Positions 1-7,925 of a DNA stretch of 24,070 bases are shown in pieces. A model generated the notes under the pieces. That model did not search any database, was not told the DNA's origin, and saw nothing but the letters and a program-made list of their open reading frames with translations. The translations under genes were made by a program, and so were the position numbers. Within the stretch, counting starts at the first letter, position 1; every line of letters starts with the position of its first letter. Source of the DNA: Propionibacterium sp. (lineage in GTDB: Bacteria; Actinomycetota; Actinomycetes; Actinomycetales; Actinomycetaceae); NCBI GenBank assembly GCA_030460725.1, contig JAKECL010000002.1, forward strand, positions 1 through 24,070. The letters are read 5' to 3'.

Positions 1-1
1 G

Positions 2-670
2 TCAGTGGCTGTGGCAGTGGGCGAGGGCCAGGGTGCGCAGTGCCTCGACCTCGGCGGCGGCGTCCTCGGCGCGGAACACGGCTGATCCGGCGACGAAGTT
101 GTCTGCCCCTGCCTCCGCCGCCCGTTCGATCGTCTGACGGGAGATCCCCCCGTCGACCTGCACCGACAGCTCCAGGCCCGCAGCATCCGCCGCGGAGCGC
201 GTACGCCGGATCTTGGGGAGCATCGACTCCAGGAAGGACTGGCCCCCGAACCCGGGCTCCACCGTCATCACGAGGACCATGTCGAACTCGGACAGCAGGT
301 CGACATAGGGGGTGATGTCCGATGCCGGACGCAGGCCCAATCCCACACGGGCTCCGAGGTGGCGGATCTCACGGGCCAGACGCACGGGGGCGGCTGCGGC
401 CTCGGCGTGGAAGGTCACCGATGCGCATCCCACCTCCGCGTAGGCGGGCGCCCAACGGTCCGGGTCCTCGATCATCAGGTGGGCATCGACGGGGAGGATT
501 CCGGTGTCCACGCAGGCCTGGACCACCGGGAGCCCCCACGTCAGATTGGGGACGAAATGGTTGTCCATGACGTCGACGTGGGCCACGTCGGCGGTGGAGA
601 TGGAGGCGAGCTGGCCACGCAGGTCTGCCAGGTCGGAGTTGAGGATCGACGGAGAGATCAGGGGATGCAT
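2..670 (-). CDS. rpe: Ribulose-phosphate 3-epimerase
   Basis: This cytoplasmic TIM-barrel enzyme interconverts D-ribulose 5-phosphate and D-xylulose 5-phosphate in the pentose phosphate pathway. The 222-residue length is normal for the family. Family motifs appear in order: PSIL near the N-terminus, HVDVMDNHFVPNLTWG with metal-binding His and catalytic Asp, DAHLMI, VEPGFGGQSF, VQVDGGI with the second catalytic Asp, and the phosphate-binding GSAVF. The ATG at 670 gives an N-terminus that begins directly with the first strand, and the TGA at positions 4-2 completes the gene just inside the window edge. Only 25 nt separate it from rsmB, so it is probably the distal gene of the fmt-rsmB-rpe unit. 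The ribosome binding site is weak, which fits coupling to upstream translation. This fmt-rsmB-rpe order is typical of actinobacteria. Confidence 0.97.
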   Translation of the reverse strand: MHPLISPSILNSDLADLRGQLASISTADVAHVDVMDNHFVPNLTWGLPVVQACVDTGILPVDAHLMIEDPDRWAPAYAEVGCASVTFHAEAAAAPVRLAREIRHLGARVGLGLRPASDITPYVDLLSEFDMVLVMTVEPGFGGQSFLESMLPKIRRTRSAADAAGLELSVQVDGGISRQTIERAAEAGADNFVAGSAVFRAEDAAAEVEALRTLALAHCHSH

Positions 671-695
671 GGCCCCAGCCTATCGATCCCGCCGC

Positions 696-2180
696 TCACA
701 GCGTGCGTCGCAGGAGAGCCGTGAACATGGCGTCGGTGCCGCTGCGGTGTCCCCACATCTGCAGGGTCCGCCCCGCGCCGGTCCCCGCGCCCTGCATCCG
801 ACCAGCCGTCTCGGGCAGGTCCAGGGGCTCGGGAGTGAGACGCCGGGCCAGGGCCACCGTGTCCAGAAGCTCCACATTCCCGCGCTCGAGGACGCGTCGG
901 ACCTGGTCACGGGTCTCGCGCAGATGGGGGGAGCAGGTCACGTAGGCCACCACGCCACCTGGCCGGACCAGATCGAGTGCACGGTCCAGCAGTGCCGACT
1001 GCAGGGCCGTGAGATCGTCCAGGTCGCCGGGTTCACGTCTCCACCGCGACTCCGGGCGTCGGCGCAGGGAGCCCATGCCCGTGCACGGTGCATCCACGAG
1101 GATCCGGTCGAAGGAGGACAGCGGCCAGGAGCTTCGGGCCCCTCCGAAGGTGCGTCCGTCCCCGGAGACGACCTCGACGTCATCCAGTGCCCGCACCGCC
1201 CGTTCCACCAGGCGCGCACGGTGGGGGTGGACCTCGTTGGCGACCAGGGTGATGCCACGCCCTGCTCCCAGGGCACCCAGCATCGCGGTCTTCCCGCCGG
1301 GTCCGGCGCACAGGTCCAGCCACCGGGAGTCCTCACCTTCCACCTCGGCCTCCGCGGTGAGCTGTGCGGCAAGCTGGGAGGCCTCGTCCTGGACTCCGGC
1401 CAGCCCCGAACGCACCGAGGGCAGGGACGCGGGGTCACCGGACTCCAGGACCACGGCGAACTCCGAGACGTCACCGGGGGCCACGCGCGTGCGCAGCACA
1501 TCCTGGGCCTCGTCGGCGAGGTCCGCGGGGGTGATGAGACCGGGCCGGGCAGCCAGGGCCACCAACGGCGCCGCATTGTCGCTGATGAGGAAGTCCTCCA
1601 GTTCTGACTCCGGGAAGCCGTGCCCGCGCAGGGCCTCCCGGAACGCCGCGACCATCCAGCGGGGGTGCGAGTGGGCGATGGCGAGACGCTCGTCCTCGTC
1701 CGCCAGCGCGTCGATGGACTCCTCCACCGCCGCCGCGCCCTCGCGGGTGAGGGCGCGCAGGACGGCATTGACCATGCGCACCGGGCCGTCGGTGACCACT
1801 GCGCGGGCCAGGTCCACCGTGGAGGCGACCGCGGCATGGTCGGGTACCCGCATGTCGAGCAGTTGGTGGGCGCCCATGCGCAGCAGGACGACCACCGCGG
1901 GGTCGACCTCCTCAAGGGGGCGGGAGAGGTGTCGGGAGAGGATCCAGTCCAGGCGTCCCCGTCCACGCAGCGTGCCGTAGACGAGTTCGGAGGTGAACGC
2001 CGCATCACGGGAGTCGAAGGAGGGGATGTCCGAGCGGACCTCGCGCAGCGCCCGGGGCAGGAGGAGGTTCGCGTAGGCGTCCTCCCCCTCGACGCGGGAG
2101 AGGACATCAAAGGCGACGAGTCGAGCAGGATCTGCGCCCTGCAGGGATCGGTAGCCGTCGGAGTAGCGGTGTGTGGCCAT
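696..2180 (-). CDS. rsmB: 16S rRNA (cytosine-967-C5)-methyltransferase RsmB (Fmu/Sun family)
   Basis: This 494-residue enzyme transfers a methyl group from S-adenosylmethionine to C5 of a cytosine in 16S rRNA, position 967 in E. coli numbering. The N-terminal half (about 15-150) is the NusB-like RNA-binding domain. The C-terminal half is a Rossmann methyltransferase with the SAM-binding stretch LDLCAGPGGKT at 288-298. Both conserved cysteines are present: C366 in DAPCTGMGS and C416 in VTCSPH. The reading frame stays open upstream to 2570, but the ATG at 2180 is chosen because it shares one base with the fmt stop (TGATG), has GAGGAGGG about 10 nt upstream, and begins with a typical MATHRYSDG start. 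Everything upstream of it is antisense-frame noise inside fmt. Coupling to fmt is expected. Confidence 0.95.
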   Translation of the reverse strand: MATHRYSDGYRSLQGADPARLVAFDVLSRVEGEDAYANLLLPRALREVRSDIPSFDSRDAAFTSELVYGTLRGRGRLDWILSRHLSRPLEEVDPAVVVLLRMGAHQLLDMRVPDHAAVASTVDLARAVVTDGPVRMVNAVLRALTREGAAAVEESIDALADEDERLAIAHSHPRWMVAAFREALRGHGFPESELEDFLISDNAAPLVALAARPGLITPADLADEAQDVLRTRVAPGDVSEFAVVLESGDPASLPSVRSGLAGVQDEASQLAAQLTAEAEVEGEDSRWLDLCAGPGGKTAMLGALGAGRGITLVANEVHPHRARLVERAVRALDDVEVVSGDGRTFGGARSSWPLSSFDRILVDAPCTGMGSLRRRPESRWRREPGDLDDLTALQSALLDRALDLVRPGGVVAYVTCSPHLRETRDQVRRVLERGNVELLDTVALARRLTPEPLDLPETAGRMQGAGTGAGRTLQMWGHRSGTDAMFTALLRRTL

Positions 2181-3130
2181 CAGTGCATTCCCTCCTCGGT
2201 CATTGCCCCACCCAGACGGGATCCCTCGCCCAATCGCGCACCGCGGGCCCAGGCATCCGCGTCCATCCACGAGCGTCCCGCCGGCGCCACGCGTCCCAGG
2301 GTGACGGTACCCCGGGTGCACCCGACCTCCACGTCGTGTCGTCGTGCCACGACCACCCCCGGGCCGGGGGTCGGATGCTGCGTGGCCCGCAGGACCCCGA
2401 GCTTGAGGCGCTGTCCGTCGGGCAGGGTGGTCCAGGCCCCCGGATCGGGTGTCACCGACCGCACGAGGGCGTCCACGACCTCTGCGGTGGCGCAGAAGTC
2501 CGTGAATCCGTCTGCACTGGTGAGTCGTCGCGCGCGGGTGACGCCGACCTGCTCCTGGGGACGGGCACATGCGGTCCCCGCCGCCAGTGCGTCCACGACC
2601 TCGAGCACCTGGTGCGCGCCGAGCTCCGCCATGCGCATGAGCAACTCCCCGGCGTCCTCATGGCCGATGTCCACGGGCAGGCGCGAGAAGACGGGGCCCG
2701 TGTCCAGTCCCGCCTCGAGCTGGAACACGCAGGAGGCGGTGGTGGCGTCGCCCTGGCGGATCGCCCACTGGACGGGTGCCGCACCCCGCCAGCGGGGCAG
2801 GTCCGAGAAGTGCAGGTTGATCCAGCCCAGCCGGGGCATCTCCAGGACCGCTGGGGGGATCAGCGCGCCGTAGGCGACGACGACCCCGAGATCCGCCCCG
2901 ACCCGGCGCAGGGCCTCGCGGATGTCCTCCCCACGCAGGTCCGAGGCCTCGATGGGGATGAGTCCGCGGTCCGCGGCCGCCGCGCCCACGGCGGAGGGGT
3001 GCAGGGACCGACCCCGGCCCGAGCGGGCCGGTGGGCGTGTGAGCACCGCCGCCACCTCGTGGGAGGAATCGAGAAGGGTCTGCAGGGTGGGAACTGCCGC
3101 TGACGGGGTCCCGGCGAAGATGAGGCGCAC
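2180..3130 (-). CDS. fmt: Methionyl-tRNA formyltransferase
   Basis: This enzyme formylates the initiator Met-tRNA using 10-formyltetrahydrofolate, in the cytoplasm. At 316 residues it is of normal length. The N-terminal formyltransferase domain starts MRLIFAGTPS. The catalytic triad is recognisable as N105 and H107 in NLHFSDLPRWRGAAPVQ and D143 in GLDTGPVF. The C-terminal domain (about 210-316) is the OB-like tRNA-binding region. The start is GTG at 3130, 22 nt after the HAD gene. I see no convincing Shine-Dalgarno sequence there, although the protein N-terminus fits the family exactly. The final codons supply the ribosome binding site for rsmB. No peptide deformylase gene lies beside it, although def neighbours fmt in many bacteria. 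Confidence 0.96.
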   Translation of the reverse strand: MRLIFAGTPSAAVPTLQTLLDSSHEVAAVLTRPPARSGRGRSLHPSAVGAAAADRGLIPIEASDLRGEDIREALRRVGADLGVVVAYGALIPPAVLEMPRLGWINLHFSDLPRWRGAAPVQWAIRQGDATTASCVFQLEAGLDTGPVFSRLPVDIGHEDAGELLMRMAELGAHQVLEVVDALAAGTACARPQEQVGVTRARRLTSADGFTDFCATAEVVDALVRSVTPDPGAWTTLPDGQRLKLGVLRATQHPTPGPGVVVARRHDVEVGCTRGTVTLGRVAPAGRSWMDADAWARGARLGEGSRLGGAMTEEGMH

Positions 3131-3152
3131 CCGCCCAGTCTAGGCGAGGAGG

Positions 3153-3755
3153 TCACAGGATCCCCCGGCGCCCCATCCACGCGCGCAGCTCCTGGGCGTC
3201 GGTGAACTGGTGGGCGAGCATTCCCAGGCCACGGGCGGCCTGCACGTTCACCTCCATGTCGTCGACGAAAAGGGTCTGGTCGGCAGTGGTGTGGAAGCGC
3301 TGGAGCATGATCCGGTAGATCCGCGGATCGGGTTTCGCCACACCCTCGAATCCGGAGACCACGACATCCTCCAGGTGGCCGACAAGCTCGATGCCCTCGC
3401 TCGCGTGGTGGTAGAGCTCACGCGACCAGTTCGAGAGTCCACCCAGGCGCAGGCCCGCACGCTCGAGGTCCTCCACGAGTTCGGTCATGCCGGGGACCGG
3501 GCCACGCAGGGAGGCGGGGAAGTGCTGGACGTAGCGGTCCAGGTAGGCGACGTCCTCCCCGTGCGCGGCGGCGAAGGCCTCGCGTGCTGGTGCGATCTCC
3601 GCCCCCGCATCGAGGGTGCGGTTCAGTGCCCAGAAGTCGGTGCGTTCCACGAACTCCTGCCACTGCTGCGGCGTCGCGCTGCCCTGTTGGGTCAGGACGG
3701 GGTCCCAGTCGACCAGGACATTGCCGAGGTCGAAGACGACCATGGTCACGTGCAC
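3153..3755 (-). CDS. HAD-superfamily hydrolase, subfamily IA (YihX-like)
   Basis: This 200-residue protein is a probable small-molecule phosphatase. All four HAD motifs are visible: motif I VVFDLGNVLVDWD with nucleophile D9, motif II LSNW, motif III lysine in AKPDPRIYR, and motif IV FVDDMEVN. Glycine at the +2 position of motif I (DLGNV) resembles the YihX group of sugar-phosphate phosphatases, but the substrate cannot be read from the sequence. The GTG at 3755 is preceded by GAGGAGG at 5-nt spacing. An ATG at 3743, just before the VVFDLGNV strand, is an alternative. It sits between priA (56 nt) and fmt (22 nt), where actinobacteria usually have priA directly next to fmt, so it looks like a lineage-specific insertion. 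The gene is intact. Confidence 0.88.
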   Translation of the reverse strand: MHVTMVVFDLGNVLVDWDPVLTQQGSATPQQWQEFVERTDFWALNRTLDAGAEIAPAREAFAAAHGEDVAYLDRYVQHFPASLRGPVPGMTELVEDLERAGLRLGGLSNWSRELYHHASEGIELVGHLEDVVVSGFEGVAKPDPRIYRIMLQRFHTTADQTLFVDDMEVNVQAARGLGMLAHQFTDAQELRAWMGRRGIL

Positions 3756-3785
3756 ATGTGCCTCCTCGCTGCACCTCCCATTGTG

Positions 3786-3808
3786 GCACGGGCGCTCACA
3801 CCCGGTGC
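3786..3808 (-). terminator. GC-rich hairpin just after priA stop
   Basis: In the 56-nt gap between the priA stop and the HAD gene, GCACCGGG (3808-3801 on the minus strand) pairs with CCCGTGC (3792-3786), with one bulged C and an 8-nt loop. There is no U tract, so it may be a weak terminator, a pause site or chance pairing in GC-rich DNA. Confidence 0.3.
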
Positions 3809-3811
3809 GGA

Positions 3812-5899
3812 TCAGAACAGCTCCGGCGGGTTCACGCTCACGCGTACCAGGGGCAGCCTGCGCGAGGAGCGTCGCTGCTGGATCGTGCGCAGACGGGCGA
3901 AGAGCTCCTCGGAGTCCTCACGGGGCACACGGATCAGTGTGCGCACCTCCTGTGCGGGACCGGGACGGCCAGGTGCCCCCGCATCCGTGCCCATGGGGGC
4001 CTCGGTACTGCCCCTGCCGGCACCCGGCCGCACCGTGGCCGCAGGTCGGGTGGGACCAGCGCTCCCCTCGGCCTCCGGCGCCGCCGTCACCTGACGGGGC
4101 ACCGTGCCCATCACCTGGGCGCGGGCCTCGTCCACGACCTCCGCGACCTGCTCGGGTGCGCCGTCCAGGGCCACCACCGTCATGGCCGGGAAGAAGCCCA
4201 GCGCCGCCCTCTCGTCGAGTGACCGCGCAGCGAAGTCAGCAGGGTCCCATCGCACCAGGGTCTGGGCAAGGGTGCGTTCCACACCCCCCAACACGACGGC
4301 CGGCACACCCGGACGTGCCAGGACCAGTGCGTTGAACCAGCGTCTGAGGGCCTCCTCCGGGGCCCACAGTTCCGGGCGTGAGGCGATGGCGGGGGCATCC
4401 AGGATGAGGACTGCCGCGTACCCTCCCCGGGCGTGGGGTTCGGCTCCAGGGGTGGCGACCACCAGACGGGGCTCCTCCCCGACCTCGCGGGTGGTGCCCC
4501 GCTGGGCGGAGGAGATCGTCAGTGCCACACCCGGGAACGCACGCCCCAGTTCCTCGCCCGTGCGCTCCGATCCCACACGCAGACTGCGCAGACGGGTCCC
4601 CGCGCACTCCGGGCAGCGCCACGACTGCGGGTCGCGACCACACCACGCGCAGGTGATGCTGCCGTCGCGGTGGAGGGACAGCGCTCCCCCACAGTGGGTG
4701 CAGCGTGCCACCCTGCGGCAGCGTTGGCACGACACCACGGGCACGTACCCGGCCAGGGGAACCTGGACCAGGACGGGACCGACCGCCAGTTGGCGGCGGA
4801 TCAGGCGTTGGGCGCTGGGAGGCAGGTGGGATCCCGCCGCGGCGCCCTCACGGTCCCGGTCGAAGTCATCAGGAACCCAGACCCGCGCAGTGGCCGCGCG
4901 CAAGGCGTCCCTCTCAGGCACCAGTGAGGCGGCCCAATGGGCCTGCACCAGCGCCTGGGCCTTGGTTGACCGGGCGTAGGCGCCTGCCACCAGTCCGGCG
5001 CCCTCCGAACGGGCCCGGGCCACCGCGACGTCCAGCGCACCCAGGTGGGGGGAACGCTGTTCGACCAGTCGGTCATCCCCGTCGTCCCACACGACCACCA
5101 GGCCCAGGTCCTCCACCGGCGCCCAGACGGCGCTTCGGGTCCCCACCACCACACGGACCCGACCGAGCAGCGCCTCCAGGTGCACCCGGTAGCGGTGCGC
5201 GGCGGAGTCCTCCGAGGTGAGGGCCTCGACGTGTTCCTCCCCCAGATCCGCAGCCAGGAGTGCGCGCACCTCCCCCACCTGCGCGGTGGTGGGGACCACC
5301 ACGACCACCGAGCGCCCGGACGAGCGGGTGGCCCGCACCAGTGCGCACAGCTGGGCGTCGCGGGAGGTGGGCAGAGCCGTCCACACGGCCCGCGGGTGCT
5401 CACCAGCAGCCAGGTGCTCCAGCTGGGCCCCGCCCCCGCGGTGATCGGCCCTGGCAGGGGGGGGGGGGGTATCGACCCGGTTTTCCTCGGGGTGGGGCTC
5501 GGCCAGGACCGCGCGTTCGGTCCTGGCATGCCTGGGGGGCAGAGCCAGGCTCAGGACCTGGGAGGCGGTGGACACCGTGCGATCCGCCAGCGATCGGGCG
5601 AGGTGGAGGATGGCCGGGGAGACGACCGCGGTGTCGGAGATGACCGCGAGCAACGGCTGCAGTGTGCGGGCACCGGGATCCACCACCTCACGCGCCACGA
5701 TCCAACCGGTGGTCCGGCGTCCGGCCAGGCGCACGCGCACGGAACGGCCGGGACGCGCCTGGGGGGCGAGTTCGGGGGGAACCAGGTAGTCCAGCGGATG
5801 GTCGAGCTGGGGCAGGTCGACGTCGACCAGGACGCGGGCGACATCCACCGGGGTGGAGTCCTCCCCCAGGTCGATGAGTGCCTCCTGCCGCGTCTCCAT
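3812..5899 (-). CDS. priA: Primosomal protein N' (PriA), helicase-motif-deficient actinobacterial form
   Basis: PriA restarts stalled replication forks. From ATG 5899 the protein is 695 residues. The N-terminal DNA-binding domain is clear (VLVDVDLPQLDHPLDYLVP, then GRSVRVRLAGR). Eight cysteines in four CxxC pairs at about residues 391-432 form the zinc-binding insert. The helicase core is eroded: the Walker A region reads AVWTALPTSRDAQLCAL with no GxGKT, and the expected DEEH box reads VVVWDDGDDR. This matches the known actinobacterial pattern, so ATP-driven unwinding is not expected and a structural or DNA-binding role is more likely. A run of 13 cytosines in the coding strand encodes Pro145-148. 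The frame is open up to 5980, but the extra 27 residues look non-native and ATG 5899 fits the family better. The ribosome binding site is weak. Confidence 0.9.
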   Translation of the reverse strand: METRQEALIDLGEDSTPVDVARVLVDVDLPQLDHPLDYLVPPELAPQARPGRSVRVRLAGRRTTGWIVAREVVDPGARTLQPLLAVISDTAVVSPAILHLARSLADRTVSTASQVLSLALPPRHARTERAVLAEPHPEENRVDTPPPPARADHRGGGAQLEHLAAGEHPRAVWTALPTSRDAQLCALVRATRSSGRSVVVVVPTTAQVGEVRALLAADLGEEHVEALTSEDSAAHRYRVHLEALLGRVRVVVGTRSAVWAPVEDLGLVVVWDDGDDRLVEQRSPHLGALDVAVARARSEGAGLVAGAYARSTKAQALVQAHWAASLVPERDALRAATARVWVPDDFDRDREGAAAGSHLPPSAQRLIRRQLAVGPVLVQVPLAGYVPVVSCQRCRRVARCTHCGGALSLHRDGSITCAWCGRDPQSWRCPECAGTRLRSLRVGSERTGEELGRAFPGVALTISSAQRGTTREVGEEPRLVVATPGAEPHARGGYAAVLILDAPAIASRPELWAPEEALRRWFNALVLARPGVPAVVLGGVERTLAQTLVRWDPADFAARSLDERAALGFFPAMTVVALDGAPEQVAEVVDEARAQVMGTVPRQVTAAPEAEGSAGPTRPAATVRPGAGRGSTEAPMGTDAGAPGRPGPAQEVRTLIRVPREDSEELFARLRTIQQRRSSRRLPLVRVSVNPPELF
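5457..5469 (-). repeat. Homopolymeric tract of 13 G (C on coding strand) inside priA
   Basis: Thirteen consecutive G residues on the plus strand read as cytosines in the priA coding strand, spanning the ACC-CCC-CCC-CCC-CCT codons. The frame is intact at this length and runs through a variable linker before the helicase-like core. Gain or loss of one base would shift the frame, so this is a potential slippage site or a sequencing-error hot spot. Confidence 0.95.
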
Positions 5900-5944
5900 G
5901 GACCCATTGCACCACGCCGCGGGGGCACCTGGCGCCTGGGCCCG

Positions 5945-5993
5945 GGCGGACCTGTGCACACTCGGGGTCCGCCTGCCCACGCGGTGCAGGTCC
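5945..5993 (-). other. Competing hairpins between the VKOR gene and priA
   Basis: The 109-nt gap between the VKOR stop and priA holds a perfect 8-bp inverted repeat, GGCGGACC (5973-5966) with GGTCCGCC (5952-5945), loop 13 nt. The same 3' arm can instead pair over 7 bp, CAGGTCC (5954-5948) with GGACCTG (5993-5987). There is no U tract. It may be a terminator or attenuator, or chance in GC-rich DNA. Confidence 0.35.
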
Positions 5994-6008
5994 GGCCCGC
6001 GGCCCGGC

Positions 6009-6713
6009 TCAGCCGATCAGCGTCGGCAGGTAGCGCAGGGCGACCGCACCCAGGATCACCACGAGCACCAGTCCGGTGAGGAACCAGTCCGTACCCGACG
6101 CCACCAGCCTGCGCGCCCACGCAGGTGCGGGCAGCACCCCGTCCCTGATGTTGAGGCGCGTGAGTCCGGCCCACACCAGGGTGGTGGTCAGTGTGACGAG
6201 CAGGCACCACGGGCAGAGCACCCGGATGACGAAGTAGGACTGGAGGAAGAGCCAGAGGGCGAATCCCAGACCCACCGTGTAGAGCGTCTGGACCCCCCAC
6301 ATGTACCAGCGGGGGAAGCGCACGCCGGCCAGGATGGCCACGGACACCGCCAGCACCACCGATTCGAAGAGGATCCCGAGGAAGGCGTTGGGGAATCCCA
6401 GGACGCGGGCCTGAGGAGTCTGGGCGACCGTGGAGCAGGAGAGCACGGAGTTGATGTCGCAGGCGAAGGTCCGTGAGGAGTCCTGGGCCAGGTGCCAGGC
6501 CTCGATCGACAGCACGAAGGAGGCGAACAGGCCCACGACACCTGAGATGGCCATCTCCACTGCCGTGCGGGTGCGCCAGGCAGTGGGCGAGGCCTCACCG
6601 GGCTCCCCGTCCGAGACGTCGGCGGCCTCCCTGTCCGAGACATCGGCGGCCTCCCCGCCTGCCTGCGCGCGTGGGAGGGTGCCTGTGCCGGCGTTGCTGT
6701 CTCGTCGTGTCAT
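6009..6713 (-). CDS. VKOR-family membrane oxidoreductase (disulfide-bond formation)
   Basis: This 234-residue protein belongs to the vitamin K epoxide reductase family. In bacteria these proteins reoxidise an extracytoplasmic thiol oxidoreductase (DsbA/MdbA type) and pass the electrons to quinone. About five hydrophobic helices are visible (roughly 52-72, 108-130, 137-158, 164-183, 210-229). All four redox cysteines are present: C85 and C93 with Ser94 in the CDINSVLSCS loop, and C167/C170 in CPWC. The first 45 residues are polar, probably cytoplasmic, and contain two copies of EAADVSD. ATG 6713 has GAGGAGG about 4 nt upstream and lies 9 nt after metK, so cotranscription is likely. Its place between metK and priA is not part of the usual actinobacterial core order. 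No DsbA-like partner gene is in the window. Confidence 0.92.
   Translation of the reverse strand: MTRRDSNAGTGTLPRAQAGGEAADVSDREAADVSDGEPGEASPTAWRTRTAVEMAISGVVGLFASFVLSIEAWHLAQDSSRTFACDINSVLSCSTVAQTPQARVLGFPNAFLGILFESVVLAVSVAILAGVRFPRWYMWGVQTLYTVGLGFALWLFLQSYFVIRVLCPWCLLVTLTTTLVWAGLTRLNIRDGVLPAPAWARRLVASGTDWFLTGLVLVVILGAVALRYLPTLIG
6607..6654 (-). repeat. Two tandem 24-bp repeats in the VKOR gene N-terminus
   Basis: Units 6607-6630 and 6631-6654 differ at two positions and encode EAADVSDR and EAADVSDG in frame. This is a recent-looking small duplication in the polar N-terminal region, which would tolerate length change. Confidence 0.9.
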
Positions 6714-6722
6714 GGGTCCTCC

Positions 6723-7925
6723 TCAGACTCCCAGAGCGGCGCGGAGTTCCTCGATGCGGGGGGTCTCCTCCCAGGAGAAGCCCTCACGCCCGAAGTGTCC
6801 GTAGGCCGCGGTGCGTCGGTAGATGGGCCGCAGGAGGTCGAGGTCCTGGATCATACCGAGGGGCCTCAGGTCGAAGACGCTGCGCACGGCCTCGGCGATG
6901 CGGGTGTCCTCGACCACACCGGTGCCGAAGGTGTCGACGTAGAGACCCACGGGGTTGGCACGTCCGATGGCATAGGCCACCTGGATCTCGCAGCGCCGTG
7001 CGAGCCCCGCAGCCACCACGTGCTTGGCCACCCAGCGCATCGCGTAGGCGGCGGAGCGGTCCACCTTCGAGGGGTCCTTCCCGGAGAAGGCGCCCCCTCC
7101 GTGGCGGGCCATGCCCCCGTAGGTGTCCACGATGATCTTGCGTCCGGTCAGCCCTGCGTCCCCGGCGGGGCCACCGATGACGAAGCGCCCGGAGGGATTG
7201 ACGAGGATCTCGGTGTCCGAGGTGCCCAGGTCCAACCCGGCCTCCTCCAGGACGGGGGCGATGACGTGTGTGCGCACGGCCGCGTCCAGCTGGGAGAGGC
7301 GCAGGTCGTCGTCGTGCTGGGTGGAGACGACCACGGTCTCCAGGGACACGGGCCTGTCGCCCTCGTACCCCAGGGTCACCTGGGTCTTCCCGTCCGGGCG
7401 GAGTCCCTCAACGATGCCGCGGTGGCGCACGTCGGCCAGACGCTTGGCCAGCCGGTGCGCCAACCAGATGGGGGCGGGCATCAGGTCGGGCGTCTCATCG
7501 CAGGCGTAGCCGAACATGAGTCCCTGGTCGCCCGCCCCCTGCTGGTCGCGTTCATCGGTGTCAGCGGTGTCCGTGCGCAGCTCCAGGGACTTGTCGACTC
7601 CCTGGGCGATGTCGGGGCTCTGCTGCCCAATCGACACCGAGACCCCGCAGGAACCTCCGTCGAACCCGATGCGGGAGGAGGTGTAGCCGATCCGGCGGAT
7701 CTCATCGCGCACGATCTGGGGGATCTCGACATAGGCACGCTCGGTGGTGACCTCCCCCGCCACGTGCACCAGTCCCGTGGTGACCATGGTCTCCACGGCC
7801 ACCCGGGCATCGGGGTCCTTCTCGAGCATCGCGTCGAGGATTGAATCGGAGATCCGGTCACAGATCTTGTCGGGGTGGCCCTCCGTGACGGATTCGGAGG
7901 TGAAGAGTCGCAGGCTGGAAGTCAC
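6723..7925 (-). CDS. metK: S-adenosylmethionine synthetase
   Basis: MetK makes S-adenosylmethionine from methionine and ATP in the cytoplasm. The 400 residues match the family length. Signature segments are VTEGHPDKICD (13-23, with catalytic H17), GQQSPDIAQGVD (100-111), the hexapeptide region GAGDQGLMFGYACDE (130-144) and the glycine-rich GGGAFSGKDPSKVDRS. The start is GTG at 7925, overlapping the coaBC stop by four bases (GTGA). There is no clear Shine-Dalgarno sequence, so translation is probably coupled to coaBC. Its product is the methyl donor for RsmB further down the same strand. The gene is complete and ordinary. Confidence 0.98.
   Translation of the reverse strand: MTSSLRLFTSESVTEGHPDKICDRISDSILDAMLEKDPDARVAVETMVTTGLVHVAGEVTTERAYVEIPQIVRDEIRRIGYTSSRIGFDGGSCGVSVSIGQQSPDIAQGVDKSLELRTDTADTDERDQQGAGDQGLMFGYACDETPDLMPAPIWLAHRLAKRLADVRHRGIVEGLRPDGKTQVTLGYEGDRPVSLETVVVSTQHDDDLRLSQLDAAVRTHVIAPVLEEAGLDLGTSDTEILVNPSGRFVIGGPAGDAGLTGRKIIVDTYGGMARHGGGAFSGKDPSKVDRSAAYAMRWVAKHVVAAGLARRCEIQVAYAIGRANPVGLYVDTFGTGVVEDTRIAEAVRSVFDLRPLGMIQDLDLLRPIYRRTAAYGHFGREGFSWEETPRIEELRAALGV

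Noticed and set aside
2181..2570. N-terminal extension of rsmB
   Set aside because: It overlaps most of the 3' half of fmt in another frame and has an Arg/Gly-rich shadow composition. The TGATG junction with GAGGAGGG supports the 2180 start.
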